Source of the DNA: G963665925 sp050596425
GTDB taxonomy: Bacteria; Bacillota; Clostridia; Peptostreptococcales; Acidaminobacteraceae
Length of the DNA: 64,000 nucleotides
Reading direction: 5' to 3'
Assembly (NCBI RefSeq): GCF_050596425.1
Contig: NZ_CP192292.1
Span: 2,170,001 to 2,234,000, forward strand
This document shows positions 1 through 8,413 of the stretch, one piece after another; positions within the stretch are counted from its first letter, which is position 1, and each line of letters begins with the position of its first letter. The notes beneath the pieces were generated by a model. It was not told the DNA's origin, searched no databases, and saw nothing but the letters and a program-made list of their open reading frames with translations. The position numbers and the translations under genes are program-made.

Positions 1-102
1 ACCGGTCTTTAGAGAGGTTTAAATAACCTTTCTATTATATACAAGAATATATACAAGAAAAACTTTATGTTTAATAAAAACATTCATTTTATAAAGATCA
101 AA

Positions 103-135
103 AAGTCTTTCTCGAAAGAGAAGGGCTTCTTTTTT
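103..135 (+). terminator. Rho-independent terminator of a gene upstream of the window
   Basis: An 11-bp stem (103-113 with 118-128, some G-U pairs) closed by a GAAA tetraloop is followed by a T-rich tail. It must end transcription that enters from the left edge, because the next gene starts at 233. Confidence 0.75.
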
Positions 136-165
136 GTCTTATTTTATCAGGGAAGCGTTTGCCCA

Positions 166-194
166 TTGTGACCCTATGCATTATTGCGTATAAT
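166..194 (+). promoter_or_regulatory. Sigma-A promoter of the sensor kinase operon
   Basis: TTGTGA at 166-171 and a perfect TATAAT at 189-194 are separated by 17 bp. Transcription would start near 201 and give a short leader to the kinase start at 233. Confidence 0.7.
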
Positions 195-232
195 GGTAGG
201 GGTAATATAGAGGATTTTGAGATGGGGTTGGC

Positions 233-1492
233 ATGAAGAAGACTAAAAAAATGCTTTTGATTGCTTTGGTTGATGCAATCACAACACAGATTTATCTGGA
301 TATGTTCGTCGGTGGCTTTCGGATTGGTATATCTGTTATTATCTTACCTATTTTTTATTATTTTGATCGGAAAATCAATCCGCTCATATGCGCCATGTAT
401 GTGGGATTTGTTGGTTTACTATTTCGAGGCATTATAGGCATACCGGAGTACGGGAGCTTTCAGGCCGCTTTACAGTTAAACCATCAAATATTCGTATTTG
501 ATATGGTCTATGGCCTAATGTACTATTTCCTGTTCTACAAAAGTTCAGAGAAGACCCTGACACGGTGGGCTCTGGTCATACTTTTTGCAGATTTTATTGC
601 CAATACATTAGAAATTGTCTCCCGTGTGGGGCCCTTTGTTTCTGAAAACATTGATGTTGTCAACAAACTGTTTGTCGTGGCTTCAACCAGGACTCTAATT
701 GGCATTATTGCAGTTCTGATACTGAACAGGTATCAAATGCTCCTTAAAAGGGAGGAACATGAAAATAGGTATCGTCAGCTGGTGACAATGTTATCCGACC
801 TAAAAAGTGAAGTTTATTTTATGTCTAATAATATGGAAAATATTGAAACTGTCATGAGTGATGCCTTTACCTTATATGAAAATCTGGAGGATGATGATAA
901 CGAGAATAGAAAACTTTCCCTTCAAATTGCTAAGGATGTTCATGAAATAAAGAAGAACTACCTGCGCGTTATACATGGGATTGATCAGATTTCTGACAAG
1001 GAACCTATTTTTGATATAATGCCAGTGAAAGACATATACGCTATACTACAAACGAGTATTGGGCGGGAAATTGATAGCAAAAATTTACCCATATCACTGG
1101 ATTTTCAAGTCAAGACCAATGTTCATATATCAGATCACTTCCTGCTTATGTCTGTGCTTAGAAATTTGGTGATGAACGCCATTGAGGCTATGGCCGAGAG
1201 TGGAGGGACACTAAGCCTTAAACATGAGAAGGTAAACACCCTTCATCAAATTCAAATATCTGATAGTGGACCGGGTATTAAGAAGCGAGACTTAGACCAT
1301 ATATATGAACCAGGATTTTCGACTAAGTTTGATGAGGAGACTGGGACAATCAACAGGGGGATTGGGCTAACTCTGGTAAGGGATATTGTTGAAAAACAGT
1401 TTAAAGGAAGAATTCGAGTTTCTTCTGAATTTGGAAAAGGCACTGTTTTTGAAATAGAAATACCAGAAAGCGGTTTGGAGGCACAAATATGA
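233..1492 (+). CDS. Membrane sensor histidine kinase, GlnK (YcbA) type
   Basis: This is a sensor kinase of 419 residues. The first roughly 165 residues are hydrophobic and form about five membrane segments with little extracytoplasmic sequence. A helical dimerisation region follows, then a GHKL ATPase domain from about residue 300 with the N box (NLVMNAIEAM), G1 box (DSGPGIK) and G2 box (GIGLTLV). The canonical H-box is poorly conserved, as is usual for this GHKL class. It overlaps the next gene by 4 bases (ATGA), so the two are translationally coupled. The partner regulator belongs to the GlnL/YcbB family, which in Bacillus subtilis responds to glutamine. The ligand here is not shown by the sequence. 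The NhaC antiporter downstream is a plausible target. Confidence 0.82.
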   Translation: MKKTKKMLLIALVDAITTQIYLDMFVGGFRIGISVIILPIFYYFDRKINPLICAMYVGFVGLLFRGIIGIPEYGSFQAALQLNHQIFVFDMVYGLMYYFLFYKSSEKTLTRWALVILFADFIANTLEIVSRVGPFVSENIDVVNKLFVVASTRTLIGIIAVLILNRYQMLLKREEHENRYRQLVTMLSDLKSEVYFMSNNMENIETVMSDAFTLYENLEDDDNENRKLSLQIAKDVHEIKKNYLRVIHGIDQISDKEPIFDIMPVKDIYAILQTSIGREIDSKNLPISLDFQVKTNVHISDHFLLMSVLRNLVMNAIEAMAESGGTLSLKHEKVNTLHQIQISDSGPGIKKRDLDHIYEPGFSTKFDEETGTINRGIGLTLVRDIVEKQFKGRIRVSSEFGKGTVFEIEIPESGLEAQI

Positions 1493-2337
1493 GATTCTAT
1501 TTAGTAGATGACGACATAATGGTTATTCGGATTTTGGAGAATATCATCGAGGAAGCTGAACTTGGCGATGTGGTAGGGCATTCAACGGAAAGCGAAGCAG
1601 CAATACAGGATATAATTATGAAGAAACCAGATATTGTGCTGGTGGATATGCTCATGCCTATTAAGGATGGAACAAGAGTTGTTTCTGAAGTGAGATCACA
1701 AGCGGAGTCCATATATTTTATAATGATTTCACAGGTCAGCACAAAGAACATGATCAGCAAAGCCTATACTGCTGGCATCGAATTCTACATCAATAAGCCA
1801 ATTAATAAAATTGAAGTTGTGAGTGTTATTAAACGGGTCAAGGAAAAAATCACCCTTGAGAAAAACTTTAAAATTATAGAGAGTATGGTATCCGGTGGTG
1901 GAATAGAGTCAAAACCGCGCGTTAAAGATTCACAGCTTAGAAACATAAGAGTCGCATTTAGCAAACTAGGCATCATGGGGGAAAAAGGTGGGGAAGACAT
2001 TCTTCTGATTTGTCGCTATATGCTAGACAATGGCTTGAATAACTTTGATTTTAAAGTAAAGGACATTTGCGATATGCTAAGCGAGAATCCCAAGGCCATG
2101 GAACAAAGAGTCCGCCGGGCGATTAATAAGGGCCTAATAAATATTGCCAGTGTTGGCATAGAAGACTACATGAATGAAAATTTTACCCGCTATTCCAACT
2201 CCCTATATGATTTTGAAAACGTGAAGGCTGAAATGGATTACATAAGAGGCAAGAGAGACAGTGGTGGCAAAATTAGTGTGAAGCGATTCATAGAAAACAT
2301 TTTGCTGGTGAGTGAAGTTTCAGAATGGAATTATTAG
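1489..2337 (+). CDS. Response regulator, GlnL (YcbB) family
   Basis: This is a 282-residue response regulator. The N-terminal receiver domain (about 1-120) shows the acidic pocket (LVDDD), the phosphoacceptor Asp in IVLVDMLMP, and the conserved Lys in INKPIN. The C-terminal half (about 145-275) is not an OmpR or NarL DNA-binding domain. It resembles the YcbB/GlnL output domain, with the segment LSENPKAMEQRVRRAI as the probable helix-turn-helix. It is preceded by TTGGAGG and is coupled to the kinase. A terminator lies directly downstream. The Bacillus GlnL protein binds TTTTGT-type direct repeats. Comparable T-rich repeats lie upstream of the next gene, which suggests, but does not prove, that nhaC is regulated by this system. 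Confidence 0.82.
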   Translation: MRFYLVDDDIMVIRILENIIEEAELGDVVGHSTESEAAIQDIIMKKPDIVLVDMLMPIKDGTRVVSEVRSQAESIYFIMISQVSTKNMISKAYTAGIEFYINKPINKIEVVSVIKRVKEKITLEKNFKIIESMVSGGGIESKPRVKDSQLRNIRVAFSKLGIMGEKGGEDILLICRYMLDNGLNNFDFKVKDICDMLSENPKAMEQRVRRAINKGLINIASVGIEDYMNENFTRYSNSLYDFENVKAEMDYIRGKRDSGGKISVKRFIENILLVSEVSEWNY

Positions 2338-2354
2338 AATTTTAAACACATAAA

Positions 2355-2393
2355 GGTTCGCTAGGTTATATGACAACCAAGCGAACTTTTTTT
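2355..2393 (+). terminator. Terminator of the two-component operon
   Basis: The stem GGTTCGCT (2355-2362) pairs with AGCGAAC (2380-2386), with a nested GGTT/AACC in the loop, followed by seven T residues. Confidence 0.85.
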
Positions 2394-2707
2394 ATTCATA
2401 TTCATTTTTGTTTGTGAATAAAAAAACAAACTTGTTAATAGAATGTAATATGATTAAAAACTGAATGTTTTTTGTTTGTGAATAAAGAAAAAGGCTTGCT
2501 TGCATTTTTTAAATAGGAAAACATACGGGAAAAGGGTTTTCTAGGTAAATAATGAGCATTTGCTATTTAAAATGCATGAATTTGTGAAAATTACAGTCTA
2601 TATTCAGAAAATTCACAAGCGATTAGAATTATTTTTGATTCATTTTGAATTTTTTTGTATGCATATATTTATAATAAGTTATCTTTTATTAAAGAAGGGG
2701 GATAAAC
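2394..2707 (+). promoter_or_regulatory. nhaC upstream region with direct repeats
   Basis: The 314-base AT-rich gap holds an exact 18-bp direct repeat, TTTTTGTTTGTGAATAAA, at 2405-2422 and 2469-2486. A third partial copy (TTTGTGAAAA) lies at 2581-2590. The first copy is also part of an inverted repeat, TTTGTTT (2407-2413) with AAACAAA (2424-2430). A promoter with TTGAAT (2645-2650) and TATAAT (2670-2675) and the ribosome site AAGGGGG (about 2694-2700) follow. The repeats resemble the T-rich TTTTGT direct-repeat sites described for GlnL-type regulators. No credible gene is present in the gap. Confidence 0.55.
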
Positions 2708-4147
2708 ATGAAGCAAAAGAAACAAGCAACACTTGGTATTGCACTTATTCCGGTAATTTTTCTGGTTGGTCTGCTGATCGTTTCACTGAAGTTCTTCGGC
2801 GCTGACCCACATATTCCACTGTTCATCTCAGCGATGTTTGCAGCGGTTTATGCAATGCAGGTACTGAATTTCTCATGGAAGGAAATCGAGGAAGGTATCG
2901 TAGACACAATTAAAATGGCTATGGGGGCAATCATCATACTCATGGTAATTGGTATGGTTATCGGTACTTGGATCCAAGCGGGCGTTGTGCCAGCAATGAT
3001 CTACTACGGCTTGAAGGTGCTTTCACCATCAATCTTCTTGATTGCAACACTTCTAATCTGTTCTATCGTATCACTTGCAACTGGTTCTTCTTGGACGACT
3101 GCAGGTACAGTTGGTATCGCACTAATGGGCGTTGGTATGGGTCTTGGTATCCCAGCTCCAATGGTTGGTGGTGCTATTATCTCTGGTGGCTACTTCGGCG
3201 ACAAAATGTCACCGCTGTCAGATACAACAAATCTTGCACCTGCAATGGCTGGCGCTGATCTGTTTGATCACATCCGTCACATGGTGTACACAACTGGTCC
3301 ATCATACCTGGTATCAATCATTGTATTTGGTATCTTAGGTATGCGTTATGCTGGTGGTAATCTTGACCAAGGTACAATTGACGGCATGTTAGCTGGTATC
3401 GAAAGTCTATTCACGATTTCACCAATTCTACTGCTACTTCCACTAATCGTTATCGGCATCGTTGTCATGAAGACACCTGCGATTCCTGGTCTTTTCAGTG
3501 GCGCACTACTTGGTGGTCTGTTCGGAATGATCTTCCAGGGCGCATCTCTTGGTGACGTGGTTGGCGCACTACACTATGGTTTCTCGCTTTCTGATGAAGC
3601 AAGTGCTGGTCTATCAGAACTTATTGGACCAGACGTGGCTGGCGCACTAGGTGATCTTCTAAACCGTGGTGGTATGGACTCTATGATGTGGACAATCTCT
3701 CTTATCCTTTGTGCCATGATCTTTGGTGGTGTTATGGAAAAGACAGGCATGCTACAGGCAATTGCTGGCGGCATTCTGAAAATTGCCAAGAGCACAGGTT
3801 CACTTGTTGTTGCAACAATCGTAACAGCGATCCTTATGAACATGGGTGCTGGTGACCAGTATCTTGCTATCGTAATTCCTGGTCGTATGTTTAAAGATGC
3901 ATATGATGAAAGAGGGCTTGCTCCTAAAAACTTGTCACGTGTTCTAGAGGATTCTGCAACGCTGACATCTCCACTGATTCCTTGGAATACATGTGGGGCA
4001 TTTATGATCGCTACTCTGGGTCTTGCACCTTGGACGTATGTTCCTTACTGTGTGCTTAACCTACTTAACCCACTTGTTTCGATCTTCTACGGATACACAG
4101 GTATCACAATGCACAAGGTAGAAGGTTTCGAAGAGAACGCAGCTTAA
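2708..4147 (+). CDS. nhaC: Na+/H+ antiporter, NhaC family
   Basis: This is a 479-residue polytopic membrane protein with roughly 11-12 hydrophobic segments, the usual size for NhaC exchangers. Characteristic stretches are TGSSWTTAGTVGIALMGVG and GGAIISGGYFGDKMSPLSDT, the conserved core of NhaC/ArsB-fold exchangers, and a second half-repeat around ILMNMGAGDQYLAIVIPGRM. It would exchange cytoplasmic Na+ (or a carboxylate, as in MleN-like members) for H+. The start follows AAGGGGG and the sequence begins MKQKKQ. It stands alone between two terminators. Codons look more biased than in the neighbours (frequent GGT and CTT runs), suggesting high expression. Substrate specificity is not determined by the sequence. 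Confidence 0.88.
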   Translation: MKQKKQATLGIALIPVIFLVGLLIVSLKFFGADPHIPLFISAMFAAVYAMQVLNFSWKEIEEGIVDTIKMAMGAIIILMVIGMVIGTWIQAGVVPAMIYYGLKVLSPSIFLIATLLICSIVSLATGSSWTTAGTVGIALMGVGMGLGIPAPMVGGAIISGGYFGDKMSPLSDTTNLAPAMAGADLFDHIRHMVYTTGPSYLVSIIVFGILGMRYAGGNLDQGTIDGMLAGIESLFTISPILLLLPLIVIGIVVMKTPAIPGLFSGALLGGLFGMIFQGASLGDVVGALHYGFSLSDEASAGLSELIGPDVAGALGDLLNRGGMDSMMWTISLILCAMIFGGVMEKTGMLQAIAGGILKIAKSTGSLVVATIVTAILMNMGAGDQYLAIVIPGRMFKDAYDERGLAPKNLSRVLEDSATLTSPLIPWNTCGAFMIATLGLAPWTYVPYCVLNLLNPLVSIFYGYTGITMHKVEGFEENAA

Positions 4148-4181
4148 ACTATAAAATGTGATAAAGCTATAAGTGAAATTT

Positions 4182-4226
4182 AAAAGCACTGACCCTTGTC
4201 AATGACGAGGTGTCAGTGCTTTTTTA
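4182..4226 (+). terminator. Terminator of nhaC
   Basis: The stem AAAGCACTGAC (4183-4193) pairs with GTCAGTGCTTT (from 4212), followed by a T-tract. Confidence 0.88.
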
Positions 4227-4318
4227 ATGCGGACAATCCTGAGAAAAGCTATAATATGGCCTTTCATTCCATTAAAATGATCAATCTTTGGAGTTTAATG
4301 GATTTGGGTCAGTTATCT

Positions 4319-4328
4319 TTGGTATAAT
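4319..4328 (+). promoter_or_regulatory. Extended -10 promoter of the diguanylate cyclase gene
   Basis: TTGGTATAAT carries an extended -10 with TATAAT at 4323-4328. It lies inside the longest reading frame, so it argues against the far-upstream start at 4288 and for the start at 4363. Confidence 0.6.
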
Positions 4329-4362
4329 GGCTGTGAAATACACAGACAGTCGGGGGAAGGCA

Positions 4363-5517
4363 ATGCGGAAGATTTTTATAGGCTATTATGCAATGGTTGT
4401 AATCATAGGGATGCTACTTGCAATCAATGCGATTGTGTTTGGATGGGGCACGGTTCAAATCAATTTGAAATTTGTGCTTATCATGGGACTGGCACTTGTT
4501 TCTGAAACGGTTTACCATTTTGTGATGAAGAACACAAGTATGACACTATCGAGTGCAATCATAATATTTGCATGCGTGGCACTGGATTTTGGTGATGTGG
4601 TAATAATACTCTTTATTTTCACCCTAACGAGTCGGGTGGTAGGGGTGATAAAAAAAGAGTTCAAAAACGTTTTTAATATGAAGTGGCTCTTTAACTTTGC
4701 AAGTTTTACGATTCTGGCAAAGCTGGTGTATTTCATTTTGGGGATTTTTGATTTTGCATACTTAAAACCTATAGACCAGGTGATTGTTATTGTCTTTGCG
4801 ACGATGGTCCACAACTTGATGAATATTGTGCTCACTTATACTGTGATCAGCTTGAGTGCGCAGGAAAATACTTTCAAGGAATTTAAAATCACCGAATACT
4901 TGGTTTATACATTTTATAACATAATGTTTGTCATTCTGACTTGGTTTGGGTATAGGGCCTATGATGAAGTGGCCTTACTCCTAATGGGCATGCTTGTGGT
5001 GCCCCTTCAAAAGTCCATTATGATTCAGTCAAAATCTGAAGAAATATCTAAAATGCTTATTGAAGATTCTCTCACCAAAGCCAACAACAGACAGAGTTTT
5101 GAGGATGATATATATGAGAAATTGGAAAAGAAAATGCCATTTTCTCTTATCTATATTGATTTGGATAGATTCAAGCATATTAATGATACCCATGGACACC
5201 TCGTGGGAGATGAAGTACTGGTGGATCTCGTTGAAAAGGTCAGGGTCTTCTTAAGACCTAAAGATAAGATATATCGATTCGGCGGTGATGAATTTTGCAT
5301 TATAACCTATGACTTGGGCTATGGCGATATATTATATGAGATACTGAGGAAGAATCGCGGACATTTTTGCATTCATCTATCTGATGAAATAATCTATTAT
5401 ACATTCACAATGAGCCAAGTCAAATATGATGGCATGAACCAAGAAAGCTACAGACAGCTTTTGCAAAGAGCTGATGAGGCGATGTATTTAAGAAAGCAGG
5501 GATCAAAATGGTCATGA
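4363..5517 (+). CDS. Membrane-bound diguanylate cyclase (GGDEF)
   Basis: The product has 384 residues. About seven hydrophobic helices occupy the first 200 residues, followed by a cytoplasmic GGDEF domain. The active site is intact as GGDEF at residues 307-311 (RFGGDEFCII). An RxxD inhibitory site (RPKD, residues 298-301) sits exactly five residues before it, so product feedback by c-di-GMP is expected. The DxLT start of the domain is visible (IEDSLTKANNR). The start was placed at 4363 because CGGGGGAAGG precedes it at good spacing and a TATAAT box lies upstream. The sensory input of the membrane part is unknown; no EAL domain is present. The stop overlaps the next tiny gene. Confidence 0.85.
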   Translation: MRKIFIGYYAMVVIIGMLLAINAIVFGWGTVQINLKFVLIMGLALVSETVYHFVMKNTSMTLSSAIIIFACVALDFGDVVIILFIFTLTSRVVGVIKKEFKNVFNMKWLFNFASFTILAKLVYFILGIFDFAYLKPIDQVIVIVFATMVHNLMNIVLTYTVISLSAQENTFKEFKITEYLVYTFYNIMFVILTWFGYRAYDEVALLLMGMLVVPLQKSIMIQSKSEEISKMLIEDSLTKANNRQSFEDDIYEKLEKKMPFSLIYIDLDRFKHINDTHGHLVGDEVLVDLVEKVRVFLRPKDKIYRFGGDEFCIITYDLGYGDILYEILRKNRGHFCIHLSDEIIYYTFTMSQVKYDGMNQESYRQLLQRADEAMYLRKQGSKWS

Positions 5518-5657
5518 TAATTATACTCGTTCTATTCGTTTCAATTTATATGATGATTGCGGGACATCTAAAAAAGGATAATACAGCTGTCCTATGGGGA
5601 CGAATTCTTTTTGTTGCAACGGCACTGATGTTGACTGTTTTACAATTTACAAAATGA
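5508..5657 (+). CDS. Small two-helix membrane protein
   Basis: A 49-residue open frame begins with ATG at 5508, overlaps the end of the cyclase gene by 10 bases, and ends at 5657. The peptide starts MVMIIILVLFVSIYMMIAG, a clear hydrophobic helix. A charged turn (HLKKDN) and a second hydrophobic stretch (RILFVATALMLTVLQF) follow. AGCAGGG precedes the start at usable spacing. The overlap and composition suggest a real translationally coupled small protein, possibly an accessory of the cyclase. No family is recognised. Confidence 0.5.
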   Translation: MVMIIILVLFVSIYMMIAGHLKKDNTAVLWGRILFVATALMLTVLQFTK

Positions 5658-5729
5658 TACATGATGTTTAAATGATGGAATATTTATGGTTGATATTAGG
5701 CATAAAGTATTACAATTATTGCGTATTCA

Positions 5730-5759
5730 TTGACAGGAAAACGTTTAAGGGGTTAAAAT
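5730..5759 (+). promoter_or_regulatory. Promoter of yjjI, with nested inverted repeats
   Basis: TTGACA (5730-5735) and TAAAAT (5754-5759) are separated by 18 bp. Around and after the -10 lie inverted repeats: GGGGTTA (5749-5755) with TAACCCC (5800-5806), and inside them CACGG with CCGTG (5771-5775 and 5790-5794). These could form an operator or leader structure. The gene that follows lacks a strong ribosome site. Confidence 0.5.
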
Positions 5760-5813
5760 TAAAGTAACAGCACGGATATCGATTGCAAGCCGTGTTAAAT
5801 AACCCCTGACGAG

Positions 5814-7355
5814 ATGTCGGCGGTTAAATTGAATCGATATCAGAAGGTGAAAAAATTGAAAAGAGCACTTGAAATTATTAAAGACCAAACTTTAACGTAT
5901 GAACAGAAGGTATTGTCCCTTGCAAGAGAAGCCGAGGACAGTTTAAATGTTCTGGACATTTCTCAAGGTGTACAAAAACTAAGGGACCAGGACATTGTCT
6001 GTGACCTCTTCGAGGGAAACGCGCCGTATAGACCGCGTTACATTGTGCCTGACTATGAAAAGTTCATGAAAGAAGGCAGTCAATTTCTAGCGCTTGATCC
6101 TCCAGAAGATTTGGAAGATGCGATCAACAACTTGCTTATACTTTATAAGCACGTCCCATCAATATCTTCATTTCCAGTGTATATTGGGAATCTAGACACA
6201 CTGTTAGATCCCTTTATTGAGGATGAAGAAAAAGCCTACAAGGCCATTAAGAGATTTTTAAAGCATATTGATAGAACAATCACAGACTCCTTTTGCCATG
6301 CCAACATTGGTCCAAAAGATACACTGGCAGGGCGTCTGATTTTGAAAGCTGAAAGAGAGTTACAAGACTCTATTCCAAATTTAACATTAAAGCTTTCAGC
6401 AGACACTCCGGATGCTTTTGCTATTGAAGCTGTCAAGACGGCTCTAGTGACTGCTAAACCTAGCTTTGCTTTTGACGAAATGTTCCGATCTGACTTTAAA
6501 GGGGATTATGCAATTGTAAGTTGCTACAATGGCTTAAACATTGGTGGTGGCTCATATACCCTATCCAGACTCAAATTAGACAAACTGGCTAAAACAGCTG
6601 ACTCTGTGGATGATTTTATGAACAACAAGCTTAAAGATGCTGTTAAGCTTATGTCTGAGTACATGGACGAAAGAATCAGGTTTATTGTGGAAGACGTGGA
6701 TTTCTTTAAGACAAGTTTTCTTGCTAGAGAAGGTCTCATTCATAAGGACTTGTTTACAGCCATGTTTGGTATGGTTGGGCTGGCAGAAGCCGTTAATTAT
6801 TTGATGGAAGTAAGTGGATCAGATGAAAAGTTCGGACACAGCCAAAAGGCAGATGACCTAGGTGAGGACATTATAAAAACCATGGAAATGTATGTGAATG
6901 AAGGCGATAATCCACATCTGAGTGTATCAGGAGGTAAATATCTTCTTCATGCTCAAGTGGGTATTGATTCTGACATAGGAACAAGCCCAGGATGCAGAAT
7001 TCCAATAGGGCAAGAGCCAGAGATTCATGAGCACATGATGCAGGCTGGGAGATTCCACAAGTACTTCCCATCAGGCATTGGTGATATTTTTAGTTTTGAT
7101 GAAACCACAAAGAAGAATCCAGAGTATATTCTGGATATTATAAAGGGCGCTTTTAAATCAGGTATGAGATATTTTTCAGCTTATGGTTCAGATGCTGATG
7201 TCATTCGAATCACAGGCTATCTTGTAAAGCGATCTGAAATAGAAAAATTAGACAAGGGCGAACAGGTCTTGAGAGATACTGTTGCACTTGGTCTGGGTTC
7301 GGTTAAAAACCAGCATATACTCGAGAGAAAAGTAAGAGACAACCCAGAACTTTAA
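5814..7355 (+). CDS. yjjI: Glycyl radical enzyme, YjjI family
   Basis: This 513-residue protein matches the YjjI family of glycyl radical enzymes along its length. Conserved family stretches include CDLFEGNAPYRPRYIVPDY near residue 65 and CHANIGPKDT near 161. The C-terminal glycyl-radical loop reads RITGYLVKRS, with Gly468 as the predicted radical site. Cys237 in AIVSCYNGL is the best candidate for the catalytic thiyl cysteine. The reaction of YjjI enzymes is not established, so no substrate is assigned. An activase gene of the cognate YjjW type follows after a hairpin-rich gap. The start codon lacks a good ribosome site (only ACGAG precedes it). The oxygen-sensitive radical chemistry fits an anaerobe. 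Confidence 0.88.
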   Translation: MSAVKLNRYQKVKKLKRALEIIKDQTLTYEQKVLSLAREAEDSLNVLDISQGVQKLRDQDIVCDLFEGNAPYRPRYIVPDYEKFMKEGSQFLALDPPEDLEDAINNLLILYKHVPSISSFPVYIGNLDTLLDPFIEDEEKAYKAIKRFLKHIDRTITDSFCHANIGPKDTLAGRLILKAERELQDSIPNLTLKLSADTPDAFAIEAVKTALVTAKPSFAFDEMFRSDFKGDYAIVSCYNGLNIGGGSYTLSRLKLDKLAKTADSVDDFMNNKLKDAVKLMSEYMDERIRFIVEDVDFFKTSFLAREGLIHKDLFTAMFGMVGLAEAVNYLMEVSGSDEKFGHSQKADDLGEDIIKTMEMYVNEGDNPHLSVSGGKYLLHAQVGIDSDIGTSPGCRIPIGQEPEIHEHMMQAGRFHKYFPSGIGDIFSFDETTKKNPEYILDIIKGAFKSGMRYFSAYGSDADVIRITGYLVKRSEIEKLDKGEQVLRDTVALGLGSVKNQHILERKVRDNPEL

Positions 7356-7409
7356 GCATAGAAGTTAAAGCGTAAAAAGATAAAATGTATAAATAGCATG
7401 ATACAGTTT

Positions 7410-7438
7410 GAAAGGTTCGTTTACGAACCTTTCATTTC
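7410..7438 (+). terminator. Hairpin after yjjI
   Basis: A perfect 10-bp stem, GAAAGGTTCG (7410-7419) with CGAACCTTTC (7424-7433), has a TTTA loop. The following T-run is weak (ATTTCGTT), so it may attenuate rather than fully stop transcription into yjjW. Confidence 0.6.
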
Positions 7439-7494
7439 GTTAAAGATCGATTGGGTATGAATGTTTAGAAGACTTTGAAAGACATAGCACGGAA

Positions 7495-7543
7495 AAAATC
7501 CGTTTAATGACCGTAGTTTCCATACGTGATTTGAGCGGATTTT
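7495..7543 (+). other. Nested inverted repeat upstream of yjjW
   Basis: AAAATCCG (7495-7502) pairs with CGGATTTT (7536-7543). Inside it, CGTA (7512-7515) pairs with TACG (7523-7526). It lies between the yjjI hairpin and the yjjW start and has no T-tract. It could be an RNA stability element or operator; function unknown. Confidence 0.4.
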
Positions 7544-7599
7544 ATCCTGTAGGCCAGTCGTTCAAGGTTCTTATCAAACTGAAAGGATAAGGCGATCCT

Positions 7600-8334
7600 A
7601 TGAAAGGCATTGTGACGAGAATACTGCCCTTTAGTTCTGTGGACGGTCCGGGGAATAGATCTGTTGTATTTCTACAAGGATGCAACTTTGATTGTTTGTT
7701 TTGCCATAACCCCGAGACAATTCCCCTATTAAAAGCCCCACTGGCGCAAGAGAAAAAAGACAAGGCTCATGTCCGCGAAATGGACGTTGCCCAGGTGATT
7801 GACCAACTGGACAAAGTGCGAGCCTTCACTTCTGGCGTGACCATTTCCGGTGGAGAATGTACAGTACAGTTTGATTTCTTGCTGGATCTTGTGAAAGGTT
7901 TAAAAGACAAAGGATATGAAGTTTTTATTGATACCAATGGCAATGTGTCCAAGGAAAAATTTATAAGGCTCATGGCCTATGTCGACCAATTTATGATCGA
8001 TTTGAAGTCAATTCATGAAGAGGAACATAGGGCCTTAACGGGTGCAACAAACAAGATGGTTCTAGAAAGCATGGAACTGGCGGCACAAGCTGGAAAACTT
8101 TTTGAAATCAGGACAGTTGTCATACCGGATGTCCTTGACAATATGAGAACCGTAGTTGGTGGTGCAAAGTTCATAGCGGAGCACAACCCAGACATTCGTT
8201 ATAAAATCATAAAGTACAGGCAACATGGTGTGCGACCGGATATGCTCGAATCAAGGTCACCAACAGATGAGGAAATGAAGGCACTTTATGAAGTGGCTAA
8301 AAACATAGGGTGTCGCAATATTGTAATTATATAG
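7600..8334 (+). CDS. yjjW: Glycyl-radical-enzyme activase, YjjW type, without auxiliary clusters
   Basis: A radical SAM protein of 244 residues. The cluster motif is CNFDCLFC (CX3CX2C), followed by a glycine-rich SAM motif (ISGGECTVQ). It would reductively cleave SAM and place a radical on Gly of the preceding YjjI protein. The context as immediate partner of yjjI identifies it. The Escherichia coli YjjW protein carries an eight-cysteine ferredoxin-like insert after the radical SAM motif. Here that insert is replaced by a short cysteine-free linker (about residues 50-65), so the protein is as short as the pyruvate formate-lyase activase. Ribosome site AAGGATAAGG precedes ATG at 7600. Confidence 0.85.
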   Translation: MKGIVTRILPFSSVDGPGNRSVVFLQGCNFDCLFCHNPETIPLLKAPLAQEKKDKAHVREMDVAQVIDQLDKVRAFTSGVTISGGECTVQFDFLLDLVKGLKDKGYEVFIDTNGNVSKEKFIRLMAYVDQFMIDLKSIHEEEHRALTGATNKMVLESMELAAQAGKLFEIRTVVIPDVLDNMRTVVGGAKFIAEHNPDIRYKIIKYRQHGVRPDMLESRSPTDEEMKALYEVAKNIGCRNIVII

Positions 8335-8413
8335 ATGAAAAACTTTGAGGAACTATAAATTTACAAGCCCTGAGGACAAGTAATTTTCATGAAACCCACA
8401 TGAATAGTTTTGT

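Noticed and set aside
2560..2805. 81-codon frame before and into nhaC
   Set aside because: It overlaps the nhaC start in another frame, covers the promoter, and has no ribosome site.
5735..5748. Catabolite-responsive element in the yjjI promoter (AAAACGTTT)
   Set aside because: The TG...CA outer bases are missing; only the CG core matches.
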